A DNA stretch of 64,000 nt. Origin: Lentilactobacillus otakiensis DSM 19908 = JCM 15040 (GTDB taxonomy: Bacteria; Bacillota; Bacilli; Lactobacillales; Lactobacillaceae). Shown piece after piece: positions 16,416 to 30,303 of this stretch. The notes under the pieces were generated by a model, which was given only the letters and a program-made list of their open reading frames with translations, was not told where the DNA came from and searched no databases. The DNA lies in the NCBI RefSeq assembly GCF_001434145.1, contig NZ_AZED01000014.1, positions 62,001-126,000 of the forward strand. Direction: 5' to 3'. A program made the position numbers and the translations under genes. The first letter of the stretch is position 1, and the number at the start of each line of letters is the position of its first letter.

Positions 16416-17657
16416 TTGAACTACGATTATAAACAGCAGGATCCAGAACTTTGGGATGCCATTGCCAACGAAGAGAACCGTCAGGAACATAATATCGAAC
16501 TGATTGCGTCTGAGAATATCGTATCAAACGCTGTTCGAGCCGCTCAGGGTTCCGTGCTTACCAACAAGTACGCTGAAGGATATCCTGGCCGTAGATATTA
16601 TGGCGGTTGTGAATATATTGATGTCGTTGAACAATTGGCGATTGACCGTGCCAAGGAATTATTTGGTGCCGAATATGCTAACGTGCAGCCTCACTCAGGT
16701 TCACAAGCGAATCAAGAGGTTTACGCAGCATTGCTGAAGCCTGGTGACCGAATTTTAGGAATGGGACTAGATGCCGGTGGCCATTTAAGCCACGGTGCCA
16801 AAGTTAGCTTCTCCGGTAAGCTGTATGATTCATTCTCATACGGTCTTGATCCAAAGACCCAATTGATTGACTACGATGAGGTCGCAAGAATTGCCCAAAT
16901 CGTTCAACCAAAACTGATCATTGCGGGTGCTTCTGCATACAGTCGAATTATCGACTGGCAAAAGTTCCGCGACATTGCTGATTCTGTCGGTGCTTATCTG
17001 ATGGTCGACATGGCTCACATTGCCGGTTTAGTGGCAGTTGGTCTTCATCCAAGCCCAGTGCCGGTTGCCGATGTTGTGACCACGACGACCCACAAGACTT
17101 TGCGTGGACCACGTGGTGGATTAATCCTGGCTAAAGAAAAATACGCCAAGAAACTTAATTCAGCTGTCTTCCCAGGTAGTCAGGGTGGTCCATTGGAGCA
17201 TGTGATTGCCGGAAAAGCCGCTGCCTTTTATGAAGATTTACAACCTGCATTCAAAGAATACGGCGAGCAAATCATCAAGAATGCCAAAGCAATGGCAGAA
17301 GTATTCCAGAATTCTGGAACTGTTTCTGTTTTAACTGGCGGAACTGACAATCATTTGATGACTCTGAACTTAACCAAGACGTCTTTGAACGGAAAAGATT
17401 TGCAAAACGTTTTGGATTCGGTTCACATTACCACTAATAAAGAGTCCATTCCAAATGATCCTTTGCCACCTTCAAAGACCAGCGGATTGCGGTTGGGAAC
17501 GCCAGCTATTACAACCCGTGGCTTTAAGGAAGACGATGCCAAAGCAGTTGCTAATTTGATTTTGCAAGTAATCGCTAATCCAACTGATGAGAATAACTTA
17601 AAAGATGTTTCTGCTAAAGTTGAACAACTGACTGAAGAACATCCAATTAATAAATAA
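16416..17657 (+). CDS. glyA: Serine hydroxymethyltransferase
   Basis: 413 residues from TTG 16416, chosen because GAGGTG lies 6 nt upstream; the GTG at 16407 is inside the RBS. The PLP lysine is in [15 protein letters not shown], and the substrate-binding [15 protein letters not shown] is near residue 50. It is a cytoplasmic PLP enzyme that converts serine and tetrahydrofolate to glycine and 5,10-methylene-THF. A strong terminator follows. Confidence 0.96.
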   Translation: MNYDYKQQDPELWDAIANEENRQEHNIELIASENIVSNAVRAAQGSVLTNKYAEGYPGRRYYGGCEYIDVVEQLAIDRAKELFGAEYANVQPHSGSQANQEVYAALLKPGDRILGMGLDAGGHLSHGAKVSFSGKLYDSFSYGLDPKTQLIDYDEVARIAQIVQPKLIIAGASAYSRIIDWQKFRDIADSVGAYLMVDMAHIAGLVAVGLHPSPVPVADVVTTTTHKTLRGPRGGLILAKEKYAKKLNSAVFPGSQGGPLEHVIAGKAAAFYEDLQPAFKEYGEQIIKNAKAMAEVFQNSGTVSVLTGGTDNHLMTLNLTKTSLNGKDLQNVLDSVHITTNKESIPNDPLPPSKTSGLRLGTPAITTRGFKEDDAKAVANLILQVIANPTDENNLKDVSAKVEQLTEEHPINK

Positions 17658-17664
17658 TTATCTT

Positions 17665-17699
17665 AAGGCTTGAAACTAATTGTGGTTTCAAGCCTTTTT
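17665..17699 (+). terminator. Terminator after glyA
   Basis: AAGGCTTGAAAC pairs with GTTTCAAGCCTT, followed by a T run. It ends the tdk-glyA unit. Confidence 0.9.
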
Positions 17700-17723
17700 G
17701 TGTGATTTTACATGCCTCATATG

Positions 17724-17732
17724 TGATACAAT
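17724..17732 (+). promoter_or_regulatory. Extended -10 promoter of upp
   Basis: TGA-TACAAT lies 33 bp before the upp start codon, with no clear -35, which fits an extended -10 promoter. Confidence 0.5.
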
Positions 17733-17764
17733 TATTCTGGAATATAAAAAGGAGTTGGAAGATA

Positions 17765-18394
17765 ATGGGTAAGTTTCAAGTTATGGATCATCCGTTGATT
17801 CAACACAAGTTATCGTTGATTAGAGATAAGAATTGTGGAACAAAAGAGTTTCGGGAAATTGTGAACGAAATTGCCACATTGATGGCCTTTGAAGTTTCTC
17901 GTGACATGCCTCTGGAAGATGTTGATATCGAGACACCTGAAGGCATTGCTCACGCTAAACAGATTTCCGGGAAAAAGGTTGCCATTGTTCCTATCTTACG
18001 TGCCGGTATCGGAATGGTTGATGGAATTTTGGATTTAATTCCTGCAGCCAAAGTTGGCCATATCGGGATGTATCGTGACGAAATGACATTGGAACCTCAT
18101 GAATATTTTGTCAAACTGCCTTCCGACATTGATCAACGTCAGATTTTTGTTGTTGACCCAATGCTTGCAACCGGTGGTTCTTCCATTATGGCAATTGATG
18201 CTTTGAAGAAGCGGGGCGCATCAAACATCAAATTTGTTTGTTTAGTTGCCGCACCAGAGGGTGTCAAAGCACTTCAAAAAGCTCATCCTGATGTCGACAT
18301 CTATACTGCTGCACTCGATGAGAAATTAAACGATAAGGGTTATATCGTCCCTGGACTCGGTGACGCTGGTGACCGTTTGTTTGGAACAAAATAA
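17765..18394 (+). CDS. upp: Uracil phosphoribosyltransferase
   Basis: 209 residues from ATG 17765, with RBS AAAGGAG; the longer in-frame start at 17702 precedes the promoter. The PRPP-binding region is [12 protein letters not shown] and the uracil-binding C-terminus is [16 protein letters not shown]. It converts uracil and PRPP to UMP (pyrimidine salvage). Length is standard. Terminator downstream. Confidence 0.97.
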   Translation: MGKFQVMDHPLIQHKLSLIRDKNCGTKEFREIVNEIATLMAFEVSRDMPLEDVDIETPEGIAHAKQISGKKVAIVPILRAGIGMVDGILDLIPAAKVGHIGMYRDEMTLEPHEYFVKLPSDIDQRQIFVVDPMLATGGSSIMAIDALKKRGASNIKFVCLVAAPEGVKALQKAHPDVDIYTAALDEKLNDKGYIVPGLGDAGDRLFGTK

Positions 18395-18402
18395 TTAATG
18401 AC

Positions 18403-18439
18403 AGGCTGAGGCAAATGAAAAATTTGCCATCAGCTTTTT
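18403..18439 (+). terminator. Terminator after upp
   Basis: AGGCTGA.GGCAAAT pairs with ATTTGCC..TCAGC around GAAA, followed by T-rich sequence. Confidence 0.8.
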
Positions 18440-18468
18440 ATTTTATTTACCAGAAGATTCTAGTTTTG

Positions 18469-18761
18469 ATGATGAATAGATTAAGTCACATCAAAGAAAC
18501 ATGGCTCGCATTCATCCAACATGCCGTTCAACACTACTAATCATAGGCAGTTGCCTTGTCAATATTGCTTTGAATTTTGTAATGATTGGTGGTATGATTT
18601 CAATTGTATTTGAACACTGCTCTGTGTTCAGTACCATCGCAATGTTTCACTTTGGTATTAATGTCTTCTGGACCAAAACCAGATTGATTTGCATGCGTGA
18701 TTATGTCGAGGAAAGAGGTGAGATTTTGTGGGAGAACCTGCTTCTACTTTTAAATTCTTAG
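18469..18761 (+). pseudogene. Possible frameshifted atpI-like gene
   Basis: Just upstream of atpB, ATG 18469 opens MMNRLSHIKETWLAFIQHAVQHY and then stops at 18540. The next frame, open from 18480, continues with a hydrophobic helix (LLIIGSCLVNIALNFVMIGG), a second hydrophobic segment (about residues 40-58 of that frame) and a basic tail reaching into atpB. Joined, they resemble the short membrane protein AtpI usually encoded at this position (subunit I, an Fo assembly helper). A one-base indel near 18530-18540 would explain the break. A sequencing error or coincidence is possible. There is no strong RBS for the second frame. Confidence 0.4.
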
Positions 18762-19438
18762 GACTAACGTTTAACGTGGGTAATATGATTTCTATATTAT
18801 TGGCTTGTTGTGTCGTGTTAGCCCTAGTATATGCGTTGTCCAGGCATCTAACTTTGAAGCCAGGCAAGGCACAAAACGTTTTAGAATATGCGGTGGACTT
18901 TACTAATGGTATTGTCCGAAGCTCAATTTCCGGTGAAACAAGTAGAACTCTAGGTTTATGGGGCTTTACACTGTTTATGTTCATCATTATTGCGAACTTG
19001 CAAGGACTCTTCTTGCATATCGATATTTCTGGTGTAACATATGTCAAAAGTCCAACTTCTGATCCGGTTATTACTATGACTTTGTCTCTTATGACTCTAA
19101 CGCTTGCCCAATTCCTGGGAATCCGTCAATTAGGGTATAAGGGACATTTTGAGAATTATCTGAAGCCATTCGTATTTTTCCTACCAATCAATTTATTCGA
19201 AGAGTTTACTAATTTCTTAACGTTAGGTTTGCGACTATTTGGGAACATCCTTTCAGGTGAAATGCTTCTCGGAATCATTATTGGTATGTCGCATGGTGGA
19301 GCAGTTATGTGGATTGTTTCATTCATCCTTGAGCTGGTCTGGACAGGTTTCTCGGTCTTTATTGGATGTATTCAAGCCTATGTTTTCGTCACTTTATCAT
19401 CCGTTTATATTTCACGAAAACTAGAGCTGGAAGATTAG
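18728..19438 (+). CDS. atpB: F1Fo ATP synthase subunit a
   Basis: 236 residues from GTG 18728 with RBS AGAGGTG. Five to six transmembrane helices. The essential arginine is in LRLFGNILSGEMLLG (about residues 160-175). It forms the proton half-channels next to the c ring. First undisputed gene of the eight-gene atp operon (BEFHAGDC). In lactobacilli the complex mostly works as an ATP-driven proton pump for acid tolerance. Confidence 0.97.
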   Translation: MGEPASTFKFLGLTFNVGNMISILLACCVVLALVYALSRHLTLKPGKAQNVLEYAVDFTNGIVRSSISGETSRTLGLWGFTLFMFIIIANLQGLFLHIDISGVTYVKSPTSDPVITMTLSLMTLTLAQFLGIRQLGYKGHFENYLKPFVFFLPINLFEEFTNFLTLGLRLFGNILSGEMLLGIIIGMSHGGAVMWIVSFILELVWTGFSVFIGCIQAYVFVTLSSVYISRKLELED

Positions 19439-19461
19439 CAAAAAATTTTGGAGACTATTAA

Positions 19462-19689
<228 letters not shown>

Positions 19690-19731
19690 TAACTGGTTTA
19701 GTCAAATATACAAAGAAGGAGGTGCCAATTG

Positions 19732-20241
19732 ATGTTTTCATATTCAGTAGTTGGAGCTCAGCTTTACGTTGGTGATATGCTGTTTGTCATGATCACATTC
19801 CTTGTATTAATGTGGTTGGTCAAAATCATTGCATGGAAGCCAATTACGAAGATGATGCAAGACCGTTCAGATAAAATTGTTAATGATATTGATTCTGCTA
19901 AGGAATCACGAACAAAGGCAGCTGAACTTGCACAAAAACGTCAGGCTGAATTAGACAAGACTCGTGATGACGCGAACAGCATTATTAACAATGCAAAACA
20001 GAATGGACAAAGACAACAAGAACAAATTGTTGAAGATGCTCGAAATGAAGCATCTAATCTTAAGAGTTCTGCTGAAAAGGATATTGAACAACAGCGACAA
20101 GAAGCTTTGGCTAATTCTCGAAAAGATGTGGCAAGTCTTTCTATTGAAATTGCATCCAAGATTATTTCAAAAGAATTAAACGAAGATGATCAAAAAGGAC
20201 TTGTAGATTCTTACATTGAAGGGTTGGGTAAGCAGAAATGA
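19732..20241 (+). CDS. atpF: F1Fo ATP synthase subunit b
   Basis: 169 residues from ATG 19732; TTG 19729 lies closer to the AAGGAGG and is an alternative. One N-terminal helix (about 14-32) is followed by a long charged coiled coil rich in Lys, Glu, Gln and Ala. It is the peripheral stalk subunit. The end overlaps atpH (ATGA). Confidence 0.96.
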   Translation: MFSYSVVGAQLYVGDMLFVMITFLVLMWLVKIIAWKPITKMMQDRSDKIVNDIDSAKESRTKAAELAQKRQAELDKTRDDANSIINNAKQNGQRQQEQIVEDARNEASNLKSSAEKDIEQQRQEALANSRKDVASLSIEIASKIISKELNEDDQKGLVDSYIEGLGKQK

Positions 20242-20780
20242 CATTAGATGATATTAGCGCTTCAAAAAAATATGCAAAAGCCATGTTTGAAGTTCTAAGC
20301 GACTCTAATGAACTTGAAACTGGTTACGCTGATTTGCTTGAACTACGTAAGATTTTTGCTGCTAATCCGAAGTTGATTGATATTCTCGATGATATGCGAG
20401 TTGCAGATGACGAAAAGAAGTCACTACTGGCTCCAATCACCAAAGATGCATCAGATTTTATTAATAACTTTTTAAAGGTTGTTACCAGCTATCGGCGTTT
20501 TCCAGAGATTCTGGACATTATTGATCAGTTCCAGAAGGTCTACGAAGACGATAAGAAGATTGTCCGGGCACAGGTTGTTTCAGCAACCCCGCTTGATGAC
20601 GATCAACTTGATCGGTTGGCAAAAGCTTTTGAAAAACGAGTTGGTGCGGTTAAAGCCATTTTTGATACCAAAGTTGATAAATCATTGATCGGTGGTATTG
20701 TCATTCGATCATCAGATGTGATTATTGATGGTAGTGTTCAAACTCGAATTAATAAAGTTAAAGAATTATTGTTGAATTAA
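20238..20780 (+). CDS. atpH: F1Fo ATP synthase subunit delta
   Basis: 180 residues. An N-terminal helical domain (about 1-105) and a C-terminal region with [21 protein letters not shown], the family signature. It links the b stalk to the alpha subunits. Translationally coupled to atpF. Confidence 0.96.
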   Translation: MTLDDISASKKYAKAMFEVLSDSNELETGYADLLELRKIFAANPKLIDILDDMRVADDEKKSLLAPITKDASDFINNFLKVVTSYRRFPEILDIIDQFQKVYEDDKKIVRAQVVSATPLDDDQLDRLAKAFEKRVGAVKAIFDTKVDKSLIGGIVIRSSDVIIDGSVQTRINKVKELLLN

Positions 20781-22364
<1,584 letters not shown>

Positions 22365-22385
22365 TTTTAAGGAGGGTGAGATTAC

Positions 22386-23297
22386 ATGGGTGCTTCGCTA
22401 AACGATGTTAAACATCGGATTACTTCTACTAAGAAGACGCGACAAATTACCAATGCGATGGAAATGGTTTCTCAGGCAAAACTGAACCAGATCCAAAAGC
22501 ATACGGTTAGTTATGCCGAATATGCAAGCCAAATCAAATCTGTTGTATTGCATTTAGCCCAATCTCACATTTTAGATGGGCTAAACAAAACCTCAGGTCA
22601 TTCAGCTGACAAAGATCAGTCTAAGACTAAGAGAAGCGCATATTTAATTATCACCTCTGATCGTGGAATGGTTGGTAGTTACAATAGTAACGTTATCCGT
22701 GAAGCCAATGAGTTTATTGAAAAGCATTCGGGTTCGAATGATTATCAAATTCTCGCCGTTGGTGGAACTGGATCTGATTTTTATAAGAAGCGTGGCGATA
22801 ACGTTGCTTATGAATACCGGGGTGTCAGCGATGTGCCAACCTTTAACGAGGTTCGTCAAATCGTCAAGATGGTTACATCAATGTATGATAAGGACCAATT
22901 CGATGAATTGTACGTTTGCTATGAGCATTTCGTTAACCGCCTGATTTCACGATTCAGAGCTGAAAAAATGCTTCCAATCGATGACGAAGCTATTGCATCT
23001 GCTGCCAGTCAAGACATTGTTGTGAAGCCAATGAGTGCTGAATACGATGTTGAACCTTCTGAAAAAGAAGTTCTGGATGTTGTGTTACCTCAATACTCTG
23101 AAAGTTTGGTTTATGGTGCAATTCTTGATGCCAAGACTTCAGAACATGCTTCAAGTTCTACCGCAATGAAGTCAGCATCTGATAATGCTGATGATTTGAT
23201 TTCATCGTTGGAATTGAAGTACAACCGTGCACGACAGGCTGCAATTACCACTGAAATTACTGAAATCACTGGTGGTCAAGAGGCTCTTAGTCATTAG
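22386..23297 (+). CDS. atpG: F1Fo ATP synthase subunit gamma
   Basis: 303 residues. The N-terminal coiled coil ([21 protein letters not shown]) and the C-terminal [19 protein letters not shown] form the rotor shaft inside the alpha/beta ring. RBS GGAGGGTG. Confidence 0.97.
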   Translation: MGASLNDVKHRITSTKKTRQITNAMEMVSQAKLNQIQKHTVSYAEYASQIKSVVLHLAQSHILDGLNKTSGHSADKDQSKTKRSAYLIITSDRGMVGSYNSNVIREANEFIEKHSGSNDYQILAVGGTGSDFYKKRGDNVAYEYRGVSDVPTFNEVRQIVKMVTSMYDKDQFDELYVCYEHFVNRLISRFRAEKMLPIDDEAIASAASQDIVVKPMSAEYDVEPSEKEVLDVVLPQYSESLVYGAILDAKTSEHASSSTAMKSASDNADDLISSLELKYNRARQAAITTEITEITGGQEALSH

Positions 23298-23308
23298 AAA
23301 AGATTTGA

Positions 23309-24763
<1,455 letters not shown>

Positions 24764-24776
24764 GGAGGGATTCTAA

Positions 24777-25193
24777 TTGGCTGATAATTCAGTTATTACC
24801 GTTAGTATCGTTACTCCCGATGGAAAAGTTTACGAGCATACTGCTAGTATGATAGTTGTTTCAACTCAGTCGGGACAACTAGGAATCATGGCAAATCACG
24901 TTCCGATTATTGCAACACTTGACGTTGATGAGACGAGAGTCAAATATGACGACAAGGAAGACGATATTGCCGTCAACGGTGGCTTTATCGAATTCTCCAA
25001 CAACGTTGCAACAATTGTTGCTGATAGTGCCGAAACTCAAAATGATATTGATATCGCTCGTGCTGAAAAAGCAAAGAAGAACGCGCAACAGAGAATTGCT
25101 GATGCCCGTCAACGACAGGATAAAGCTGCTCTTGATCGTGCTCAAGTTGCTCTTCGCCGTGCGGTTAACCGTATCAATGTTGCTGGAAAATAG
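24777..25193 (+). CDS. atpC: F1Fo ATP synthase subunit epsilon
   Basis: 138 residues from TTG 24777 with RBS AAGGAGGG. The N-terminal beta sandwich (about 1-85) precedes a helical hairpin (about 88-135) with RAEKAKKNAQQRIADA. It inhibits ATP hydrolysis and couples the rotor. Last gene of the operon; a terminator follows. Confidence 0.95.
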   Translation: MADNSVITVSIVTPDGKVYEHTASMIVVSTQSGQLGIMANHVPIIATLDVDETRVKYDDKEDDIAVNGGFIEFSNNVATIVADSAETQNDIDIARAEKAKKNAQQRIADARQRQDKAALDRAQVALRRAVNRINVAGK

Positions 25194-25239
25194 TCGATCA
25201 CTTTTGATCGTGGTTTCCGGAAACTTATCAAGATACTTC

Positions 25240-25274
25240 AAAAGCTGCAGCCTCAATCAGGTTGCAGCTTTTTT
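25240..25274 (+). terminator. Terminator of the atp operon
   Basis: AAAAGCTGCAGCC pairs with GGTTGCAGCTTTT, followed by T. Confidence 0.9.
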
Positions 25275-25520
25275 GATTGGTGAGAGTTATTCCTTGAAAT
25301 CTTAGGTGAATCGGGTTAAGATTCCATTATCGTTATTTGTGAATGATGTATTTATGTTTCCACTTTGCCCCAATTTATTGGTTCTTTATGTGCTCTTAAT
25401 TATGCAATTGCCTAAATACTATAGCAATTCATACTTATAATTTGGTAAAAGAAACCGAAAAGTTAAGACAAGTTCGCGTCTTTATGATATAGTTGTCTGT
25501 GAATTGGGGGAAGACTCAAA
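25275..25520. other. Intergenic region with a promoter
   Basis: No gene is seen. Near its end AAGACA (25465-25470), 17 bp, and TG-A-TATAGT (25488-25493) form an extended -10 promoter for the DUF1146-murA unit. The rest is AT-rich with no clear structure. Confidence 0.55.
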
Positions 25521-25751
25521 ATGAATACAATTGGCATTCAAGCGCTGATTACATTGATTACATATTTTTTGTTTATCGCGATGGCGTTTTGGACAGTTCA
25601 AGAAATCCACATCGAGCGTTATATCCCATTGAGGGCAATGCCGGGGAAGTTGCTAATCGTGCTCGTTTCAATCGCAATCGGGTATGCATGCAGTTCATTT
25701 TTCCTCTCAGTAATATTTAACATTCAGAATTTGATGTACCTAATTAAGTGA
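25521..25751 (+). CDS. DUF1146 family membrane protein
   Basis: 76 residues with two transmembrane helices (about 7-26 and 42-65) around an [13 protein letters not shown] loop, the pattern of DUF1146 (YwzB-like). Function unknown. It lies between the atp operon and murA, as its homologue does in Bacillus. An RBS (GGGGGAAG) lies ahead, and murA starts 16 bp after its stop. Confidence 0.85.
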   Translation: MNTIGIQALITLITYFLFIAMAFWTVQEIHIERYIPLRAMPGKLLIVLVSIAIGYACSSFFLSVIFNIQNLMYLIK

Positions 25752-25767
25752 TGTAGGAGGCGTTCTT

Positions 25768-27078
25768 GTGGAAAAAATTATTGTACATGGTGGGAAACCA
25801 CTGCGCGGAACAGTACATATTGATGGGGCTAAGAATGCCGTTTTACCGATTCAGGCTGCAACGATCCTTGCGGGCGAGGGAAAGACGGTTATTTCCAACG
25901 TACCATTATTGTCTGACGTGTATACCATGAATAAAGTATTGCGTTTCTTGAATTTAAAAGTCGACTTTGATGAAGCAAACAACCAAATTACGTTTGACGC
26001 TTCCAAAGATATCTCGAGTGAAGCGCCTTTTGAATACGTATCAAAAATGCGGGCTTCAATTGTCGTTATGGGACCACTTTTGGCCAGACTAGGCCACGCA
26101 AAGGTTGCTTTACCCGGTGGGTGTGCGATTGGTTCGCGACCAATTGATTTACATCTCAAGGGATTTGAAGCTTTAGGTGCCAAGATTGAGCAACACGATG
26201 GCTACGTCGAAGCCTATGCCCCAGATGGATTGACAGGTGCTGAAATATACTTGGACTTCCCAAGCGTTGGCGCAACTCAAAATATCATGATGGCTGCTAC
26301 TTTAGCTCAAGGTAGAACTGTTATTCAAAACGCAGCTCGAGAACCTGAAATCGTTGATTTAGCAAACGTCTTAAACAAGATGGGCGGTAAAGTTGTCGGT
26401 GCCGGAACCGAACAAATCCGGATCGAAGGAGTCCCAGAACTTCATGGGACTGAGCACGCCGTTGTCCAAGACCGGATTGAAGCCGGAACCTTTATGATCG
26501 CTGCCGCCGTTACTCGTGGCGACGTCATGATTGATGGTGCAATTCCTGAACACAACAAGCCACTTATCCTTAAAATGCGTGAGATGGGTGTGACAATTGA
26601 CGAAAGTGATGATGGCGTCCGCGTGATCGGCCATGACAACCTCAAACCGGTTGATGTTAAGACCATGCCTCATCCAGGTTTCCCAACTGATATGCAGCCA
26701 CAGATGACAATTCTTCAGTTAACTGCCAATGGCAGTAGCTCAATGACTGAAACCGTCTTTGAAAACCGCTTCATGCATATGGAAGAATTACGTCGGATGA
26801 ATGCCCAATACACCATTTCCGGCCGAACAGTTGTGATGGATGGACCGACAGATTTCAATGGCGCTGAAGTTGCTGCTACTGATTTACGTGCTGCTGCTTC
26901 ATTAGTGATTGCCGGTTTGGCTGCCAGCGGGTACACCACCGTTACAAACCTTCAATACTTGGATCGTGGTTACCACGATTTCCACAAAAAGCTTGCAGGC
27001 TTAGGTGCAGAAATTAAACGCGTTAACGTTGAGGATGATTCAATCGTCTTAAACGAATCGCTCAAGAATCGTTCATAA
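25768..27078 (+). CDS. murA: UDP-N-acetylglucosamine 1-carboxyvinyltransferase
   Basis: 436 residues from GTG 25768 with RBS TAGGAGG. The catalytic Cys is in [15 protein letters not shown], where fosfomycin would bind. It transfers enolpyruvate from PEP to UDP-GlcNAc, the first committed step of peptidoglycan synthesis. Gram-positives often carry two MurA paralogues; only one is in this window. Confidence 0.96.
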   Translation: MEKIIVHGGKPLRGTVHIDGAKNAVLPIQAATILAGEGKTVISNVPLLSDVYTMNKVLRFLNLKVDFDEANNQITFDASKDISSEAPFEYVSKMRASIVVMGPLLARLGHAKVALPGGCAIGSRPIDLHLKGFEALGAKIEQHDGYVEAYAPDGLTGAEIYLDFPSVGATQNIMMAATLAQGRTVIQNAAREPEIVDLANVLNKMGGKVVGAGTEQIRIEGVPELHGTEHAVVQDRIEAGTFMIAAAVTRGDVMIDGAIPEHNKPLILKMREMGVTIDESDDGVRVIGHDNLKPVDVKTMPHPGFPTDMQPQMTILQLTANGSSSMTETVFENRFMHMEELRRMNAQYTISGRTVVMDGPTDFNGAEVAATDLRAAASLVIAGLAASGYTTVTNLQYLDRGYHDFHKKLAGLGAEIKRVNVEDDSIVLNESLKNRS

Positions 27079-27086
27079 TTTTTCGG

Positions 27087-27118
27087 GGTTGGGATCGTTA
27101 CTTGATCTCAACCTTTTA
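27087..27118 (+). terminator. Terminator after murA
   Basis: GGTTGGGATC pairs with GATCTCAACC (one G-U), followed by TTTTATT. Confidence 0.75.
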
Positions 27119-27133
27119 TTGTTTGGAGTCTTA

Positions 27134-27162
27134 TTAGAAACGCAAACTTTATGTGGTATAAT
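27134..27162 (+). promoter_or_regulatory. Promoter of the mbl-rodA unit
   Basis: TTAGAA (27134-27139), 17 bp, and a perfect TATAAT (27157-27162). Confidence 0.65.
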
Positions 27163-27202
27163 TATTTTTTGAGATTAAAGTTTTTCAGGAGGAAGTACAC
27201 AG

Positions 27203-28213
27203 ATGGCAAAAGACATTGGAATTGATTTAGGAACTGCCAACGTACTCATTTACGTTGCCGGGAAGGGAATTGTATTAAACGAACCATCAGTTGTTGCGGT
27301 CGATACTCGGACTGGTAAGGTCTTGGCGGTCGGTTCAGAAGCATACCGGATGGTTGGTCGGACACCAAGCAACATACGTGCGATCCGTCCATTAAAAGAC
27401 GGTGTTATTTCAGATTTTGATATTACTGAAGAAATGCTGACATACTTCATCAACAAGCTGGATGTTAAAGGATTCATGTCCAAGCCTAAAATTATGATCT
27501 GTGCACCTACAAACGTTACCGAGATCGAACGAAACGCCATCATGCAAGCTGCTGAAAAAGCCGGTGGTGGCCAAGTTTACCTCGAGGAAGAACCTAAAGT
27601 TGCTGCTGTTGGTGCCGGGATGGACATTTTCCAGCCTCGCGGTAACATGGTCATTGATATGGGTGGTGGAACTAGTGATATCGCGATCATTTCCTTAGGT
27701 GATATCGTTGCCAGCAAGTCAATTCGAGTTGCCGGTGATAAGATGAATACCGAAATTGCCAGTTATATCAAGCAAAAACACAACTTGATTATTGGTGAGC
27801 ATACCGCTGAAAAGATTAAAATTGAAATTGGAACTGCCAAAAAAGATGATTCAGACGTTAAGACTATGGAAGTTCGTGGTCGTGATGCGGTTTCTGGTAT
27901 GCCCCGTGCTGTCACAATTGACAGCAATGAGATTGCCGAAGCCATTCACGATACCGTTCAACTGATTATCAGCGGTGCTAAAGAAGTGTTGGAAGTCATT
28001 CCACCTGAATTAGCCTCAGATATCGTTGACAGAGGGATTATGTTAACCGGTGGTGGTGCCTTATTACGCAACATTGATCAAGTTGTTGCCGATGCACTAA
28101 CTGTCCCTGTCATTATTTCAGAAAATCCTTTGGATAATGTTGCCAAAGGTGCCGGAATTCTTCTGGAACACTATATTAAGAATCCTAAATTGAAGGCCAA
28201 AGATCAAAAATAA
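27203..28213 (+). CDS. mbl: MreB-family actin homologue (Mbl-like)
   Basis: 336 residues. Phosphate 1 motif [13 protein letters not shown], phosphate 2 [13 protein letters not shown], and adenosine motif [13 protein letters not shown]. It forms membrane filaments that guide lateral wall synthesis. The Mbl name is inferred from its place after murA, as in Bacillus; a second MreB at 56615 heads mreBCD. The YidD, DUF2969 and RodA genes follow, so it sits with partners in elongation. Confidence 0.88.
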   Translation: MAKDIGIDLGTANVLIYVAGKGIVLNEPSVVAVDTRTGKVLAVGSEAYRMVGRTPSNIRAIRPLKDGVISDFDITEEMLTYFINKLDVKGFMSKPKIMICAPTNVTEIERNAIMQAAEKAGGGQVYLEEEPKVAAVGAGMDIFQPRGNMVIDMGGGTSDIAIISLGDIVASKSIRVAGDKMNTEIASYIKQKHNLIIGEHTAEKIKIEIGTAKKDDSDVKTMEVRGRDAVSGMPRAVTIDSNEIAEAIHDTVQLIISGAKEVLEVIPPELASDIVDRGIMLTGGGALLRNIDQVVADALTVPVIISENPLDNVAKGAGILLEHYIKNPKLKAKDQK

Positions 28214-28224
28214 CAGGAGTCAAA

Positions 28225-28500
28225 GTGAAAAACATTCTGATTAGTCTTGTTCATGGTTATCAGCGGTTTATTTCGCCCTTATTTCCACCCACGTGCCGTT
28301 ATTATCCAACTTGCAGTAGTTATATGGTAACTGCACTCAAAAAGCATGGCGCGTTTAAGGGAGCCATTATGGGCATCGCCCGGATTTTACGCTGTCACCC
28401 ATTTGTTAAGGGGGGCTATGATCCGGTTCCTGATCACTTCACGATTTTTAGAAATAAAGATGCCCGTGATGAGTATCGAAAATCCATGCATCTAAAATGA
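28225..28500 (+). CDS. yidD: Membrane protein insertion efficiency factor YidD
   Basis: 91 residues from GTG 28225. It contains the family core [21 protein letters not shown] and [18 protein letters not shown] small membrane-associated protein linked to YidC-mediated insertion. Length is normal. Confidence 0.94.
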   Translation: MKNILISLVHGYQRFISPLFPPTCRYYPTCSSYMVTALKKHGAFKGAIMGIARILRCHPFVKGGYDPVPDHFTIFRNKDARDEYRKSMHLK

Positions 28501-28521
28501 TCTTTGAACAAGGAGAATACA

Positions 28522-28746
28522 ATGAGTAAAGCAAATAAAAGTATTAATGTTGAAATTAAGGACCGAACAGATTCAAATGGAGATAGCATCTCCGAATTAT
28601 TTATCGGCAAAAAATTGATTGGCTCAATCAAACAATTGAGTGACGATAAATTTCAAGCCGTTAACACCCACGATGAAGAATTTCACATCAAGACTTTTGA
28701 TGAGGGTGTCACACAATTAATCAAAGATTTTCATCTTCACCATTAA
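28522..28746 (+). CDS. DUF2969 family protein
   Basis: 74 residues from ATG 28522, with AAGGAG upstream; the TTG at 28504 is too early. It is a small, soluble, mixed alpha/beta protein with GxxIGSIKQLSDDKFQAV and a C-terminal helix rich in His. DUF2969 proteins are found in lactobacilli between yidD/mbl and rodA. Function unknown. Confidence 0.8.
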   Translation: MSKANKSINVEIKDRTDSNGDSISELFIGKKLIGSIKQLSDDKFQAVNTHDEEFHIKTFDEGVTQLIKDFHLHH

Positions 28747-28776
28747 TTTGGCGATCATGAACGAGGAGGATCTATT

Positions 28777-29979
28777 TTGGATACCAGTCGCAGAACCTCT
28801 AAAGACGACCAATCACGAATCGACTGGGGAATTATTTTCTGTGTCCTAATGCTGGCGTTGATTGGTTTAGCATCAATTTACGTTGCAGCCACGCATGATT
28901 CCAGCTCTACTAGTGTCTTGAGACAGGTAGTTTCTCAATTGGTCTGGTATGTGATCGGAATTATCGCCGTCGTGATTATCATGCAGTTTGACTCAGAGCA
29001 ATTATGGAAAGTGGCTCCGATTACCTATTGGTTGGGGATTGCGCTGCTAGCCAGTGTTTTGGTGTTGTACAGTCGAACCTATTATCTTAATACGGGTGCC
29101 AAAAGTTGGTTCTCATTATTTGGACTCACGTTTCAGCCGTCTGAGGTGATGAAGCCGGCATACATTTTGATGATGGGCAGAGTGATCGTTCAACACAATG
29201 ATACTTATCCGATCCGGACAGTCCGAAGTGATTTTCTTTTGATTGGGAAAATGCTTCTGTGGACGATTCCAGTGGCCGTCTTATTAAAGTTACAAAATGA
29301 TTTTGGAACAATGTTGGTTTTCTTCGCTATTTTAGGCGGACTGATCATTGTTTCTGGCGTGACTTGGAAAATTATATTGCCATCGGTGGTTACCATATTT
29401 GGATTAGCGGGTACTGTTTTGGCGCTGGTTATTCCAGAATCCGGGCGGCATTTACTGGAAAAGTTTGGTTTCCAAGCTTATCAGTTTGCTCGAGTGGATA
29501 CCTGGCTGAACCCATCGGCTGACACTTCCAACCAAGGATATCAGTTGTGGCAAAGTATGAAAGCAATCGGGTCAGGTGGTATTTTTGGAACCGGATTTGA
29601 CCAGTCACATGTGTATGTGCCAGTTCGTGAATCTGATATGATCTTCTCTGTCATTGGGGAGAATTTCGGATTTATTGGCAGCTGTATTTTGATTTTGCTG
29701 TATTTTTTGTTGATTTATCAAATGATAAAGGTTACATTCGATACGAGAAATGTTTTTTACGCTTACATTTCAACCGGCGTCATTATGATGATTTTGTTTC
29801 ATGTTTTTGAAAATGTCGGTATGAGTATTGGTCTGTTACCATTAACCGGTATTCCATTACCATTTGTCAGCGCCGGAGGATCGGCACTGATTGGGAACAT
29901 GATTGGGATTGGTTTAATTATGTCGATGCAGTATCATAATAAGAGTTACATGTTTGGAGAAGACAAAGAATTCTCCTAA
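28777..29979 (+). CDS. rodA: Rod shape-determining SEDS glycosyltransferase
   Basis: 400 residues from TTG 28777 with RBS GAGGAGG. About ten transmembrane helices. SEDS motifs include SWFSLFGLTFQPSEVMKPAY, the loop with the conserved Asp (KLQNDFGTMLVFF), and the C-terminal LPLTGIPLPFVSAGGSAL. It polymerises lipid II during side-wall elongation with a class B PBP. RodA rather than FtsW is chosen from its cluster. Confidence 0.92.
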   Translation: MDTSRRTSKDDQSRIDWGIIFCVLMLALIGLASIYVAATHDSSSTSVLRQVVSQLVWYVIGIIAVVIIMQFDSEQLWKVAPITYWLGIALLASVLVLYSRTYYLNTGAKSWFSLFGLTFQPSEVMKPAYILMMGRVIVQHNDTYPIRTVRSDFLLIGKMLLWTIPVAVLLKLQNDFGTMLVFFAILGGLIIVSGVTWKIILPSVVTIFGLAGTVLALVIPESGRHLLEKFGFQAYQFARVDTWLNPSADTSNQGYQLWQSMKAIGSGGIFGTGFDQSHVYVPVRESDMIFSVIGENFGFIGSCILILLYFLLIYQMIKVTFDTRNVFYAYISTGVIMMILFHVFENVGMSIGLLPLTGIPLPFVSAGGSALIGNMIGIGLIMSMQYHNKSYMFGEDKEFS

Positions 29980-30000
29980 AAAATACAAAAGGTGGAATTA

Positions 30001-30297
30001 ATGATGGATACAAAATATTATTGGACTGAAGACAACAACGGGGAAGTTACAGTTGGTTTGACCGAAGCAGGCAAAAACGAATTGGGCAACATCACTTTTG
30101 TTTCTCTTCCTAAAGTCGGCGCCCAATTAACTACCAGCGATACTTTATTGAATGTTGAAGCTGATAAAGCTGTCTCTGACATTCCCAGCCCAGTTGCTGG
30201 AAAAGTCACCGCAGTAAACAGCAACGCAGTCAATGATCCTTCAGTTTTGAACGGTGCCGACAAAGCAACTTCATGGATTGCTAAAATCCAAAAGTAA
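30001..30297 (+). CDS. gcvH: Glycine cleavage H-protein-like lipoyl carrier
   Basis: 98 residues from ATG 30001 (RBS AAGGTGG). The lipoyl domain carries the acceptor Lys in VEADKAVSDIPSPVAGKV, and the start YYWTEDNNGEVTVGLT matches H proteins. It is shorter than the standard H protein, which is about 125 residues. No other glycine cleavage genes are nearby, so it may act in lipoate handling for other enzymes. It lies just before the methionine T-box. Confidence 0.85.
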   Translation: MMDTKYYWTEDNNGEVTVGLTEAGKNELGNITFVSLPKVGAQLTTSDTLLNVEADKAVSDIPSPVAGKVTAVNSNAVNDPSVLNGADKATSWIAKIQK

Positions 30298-30303
30298 AAG
30301 CCC

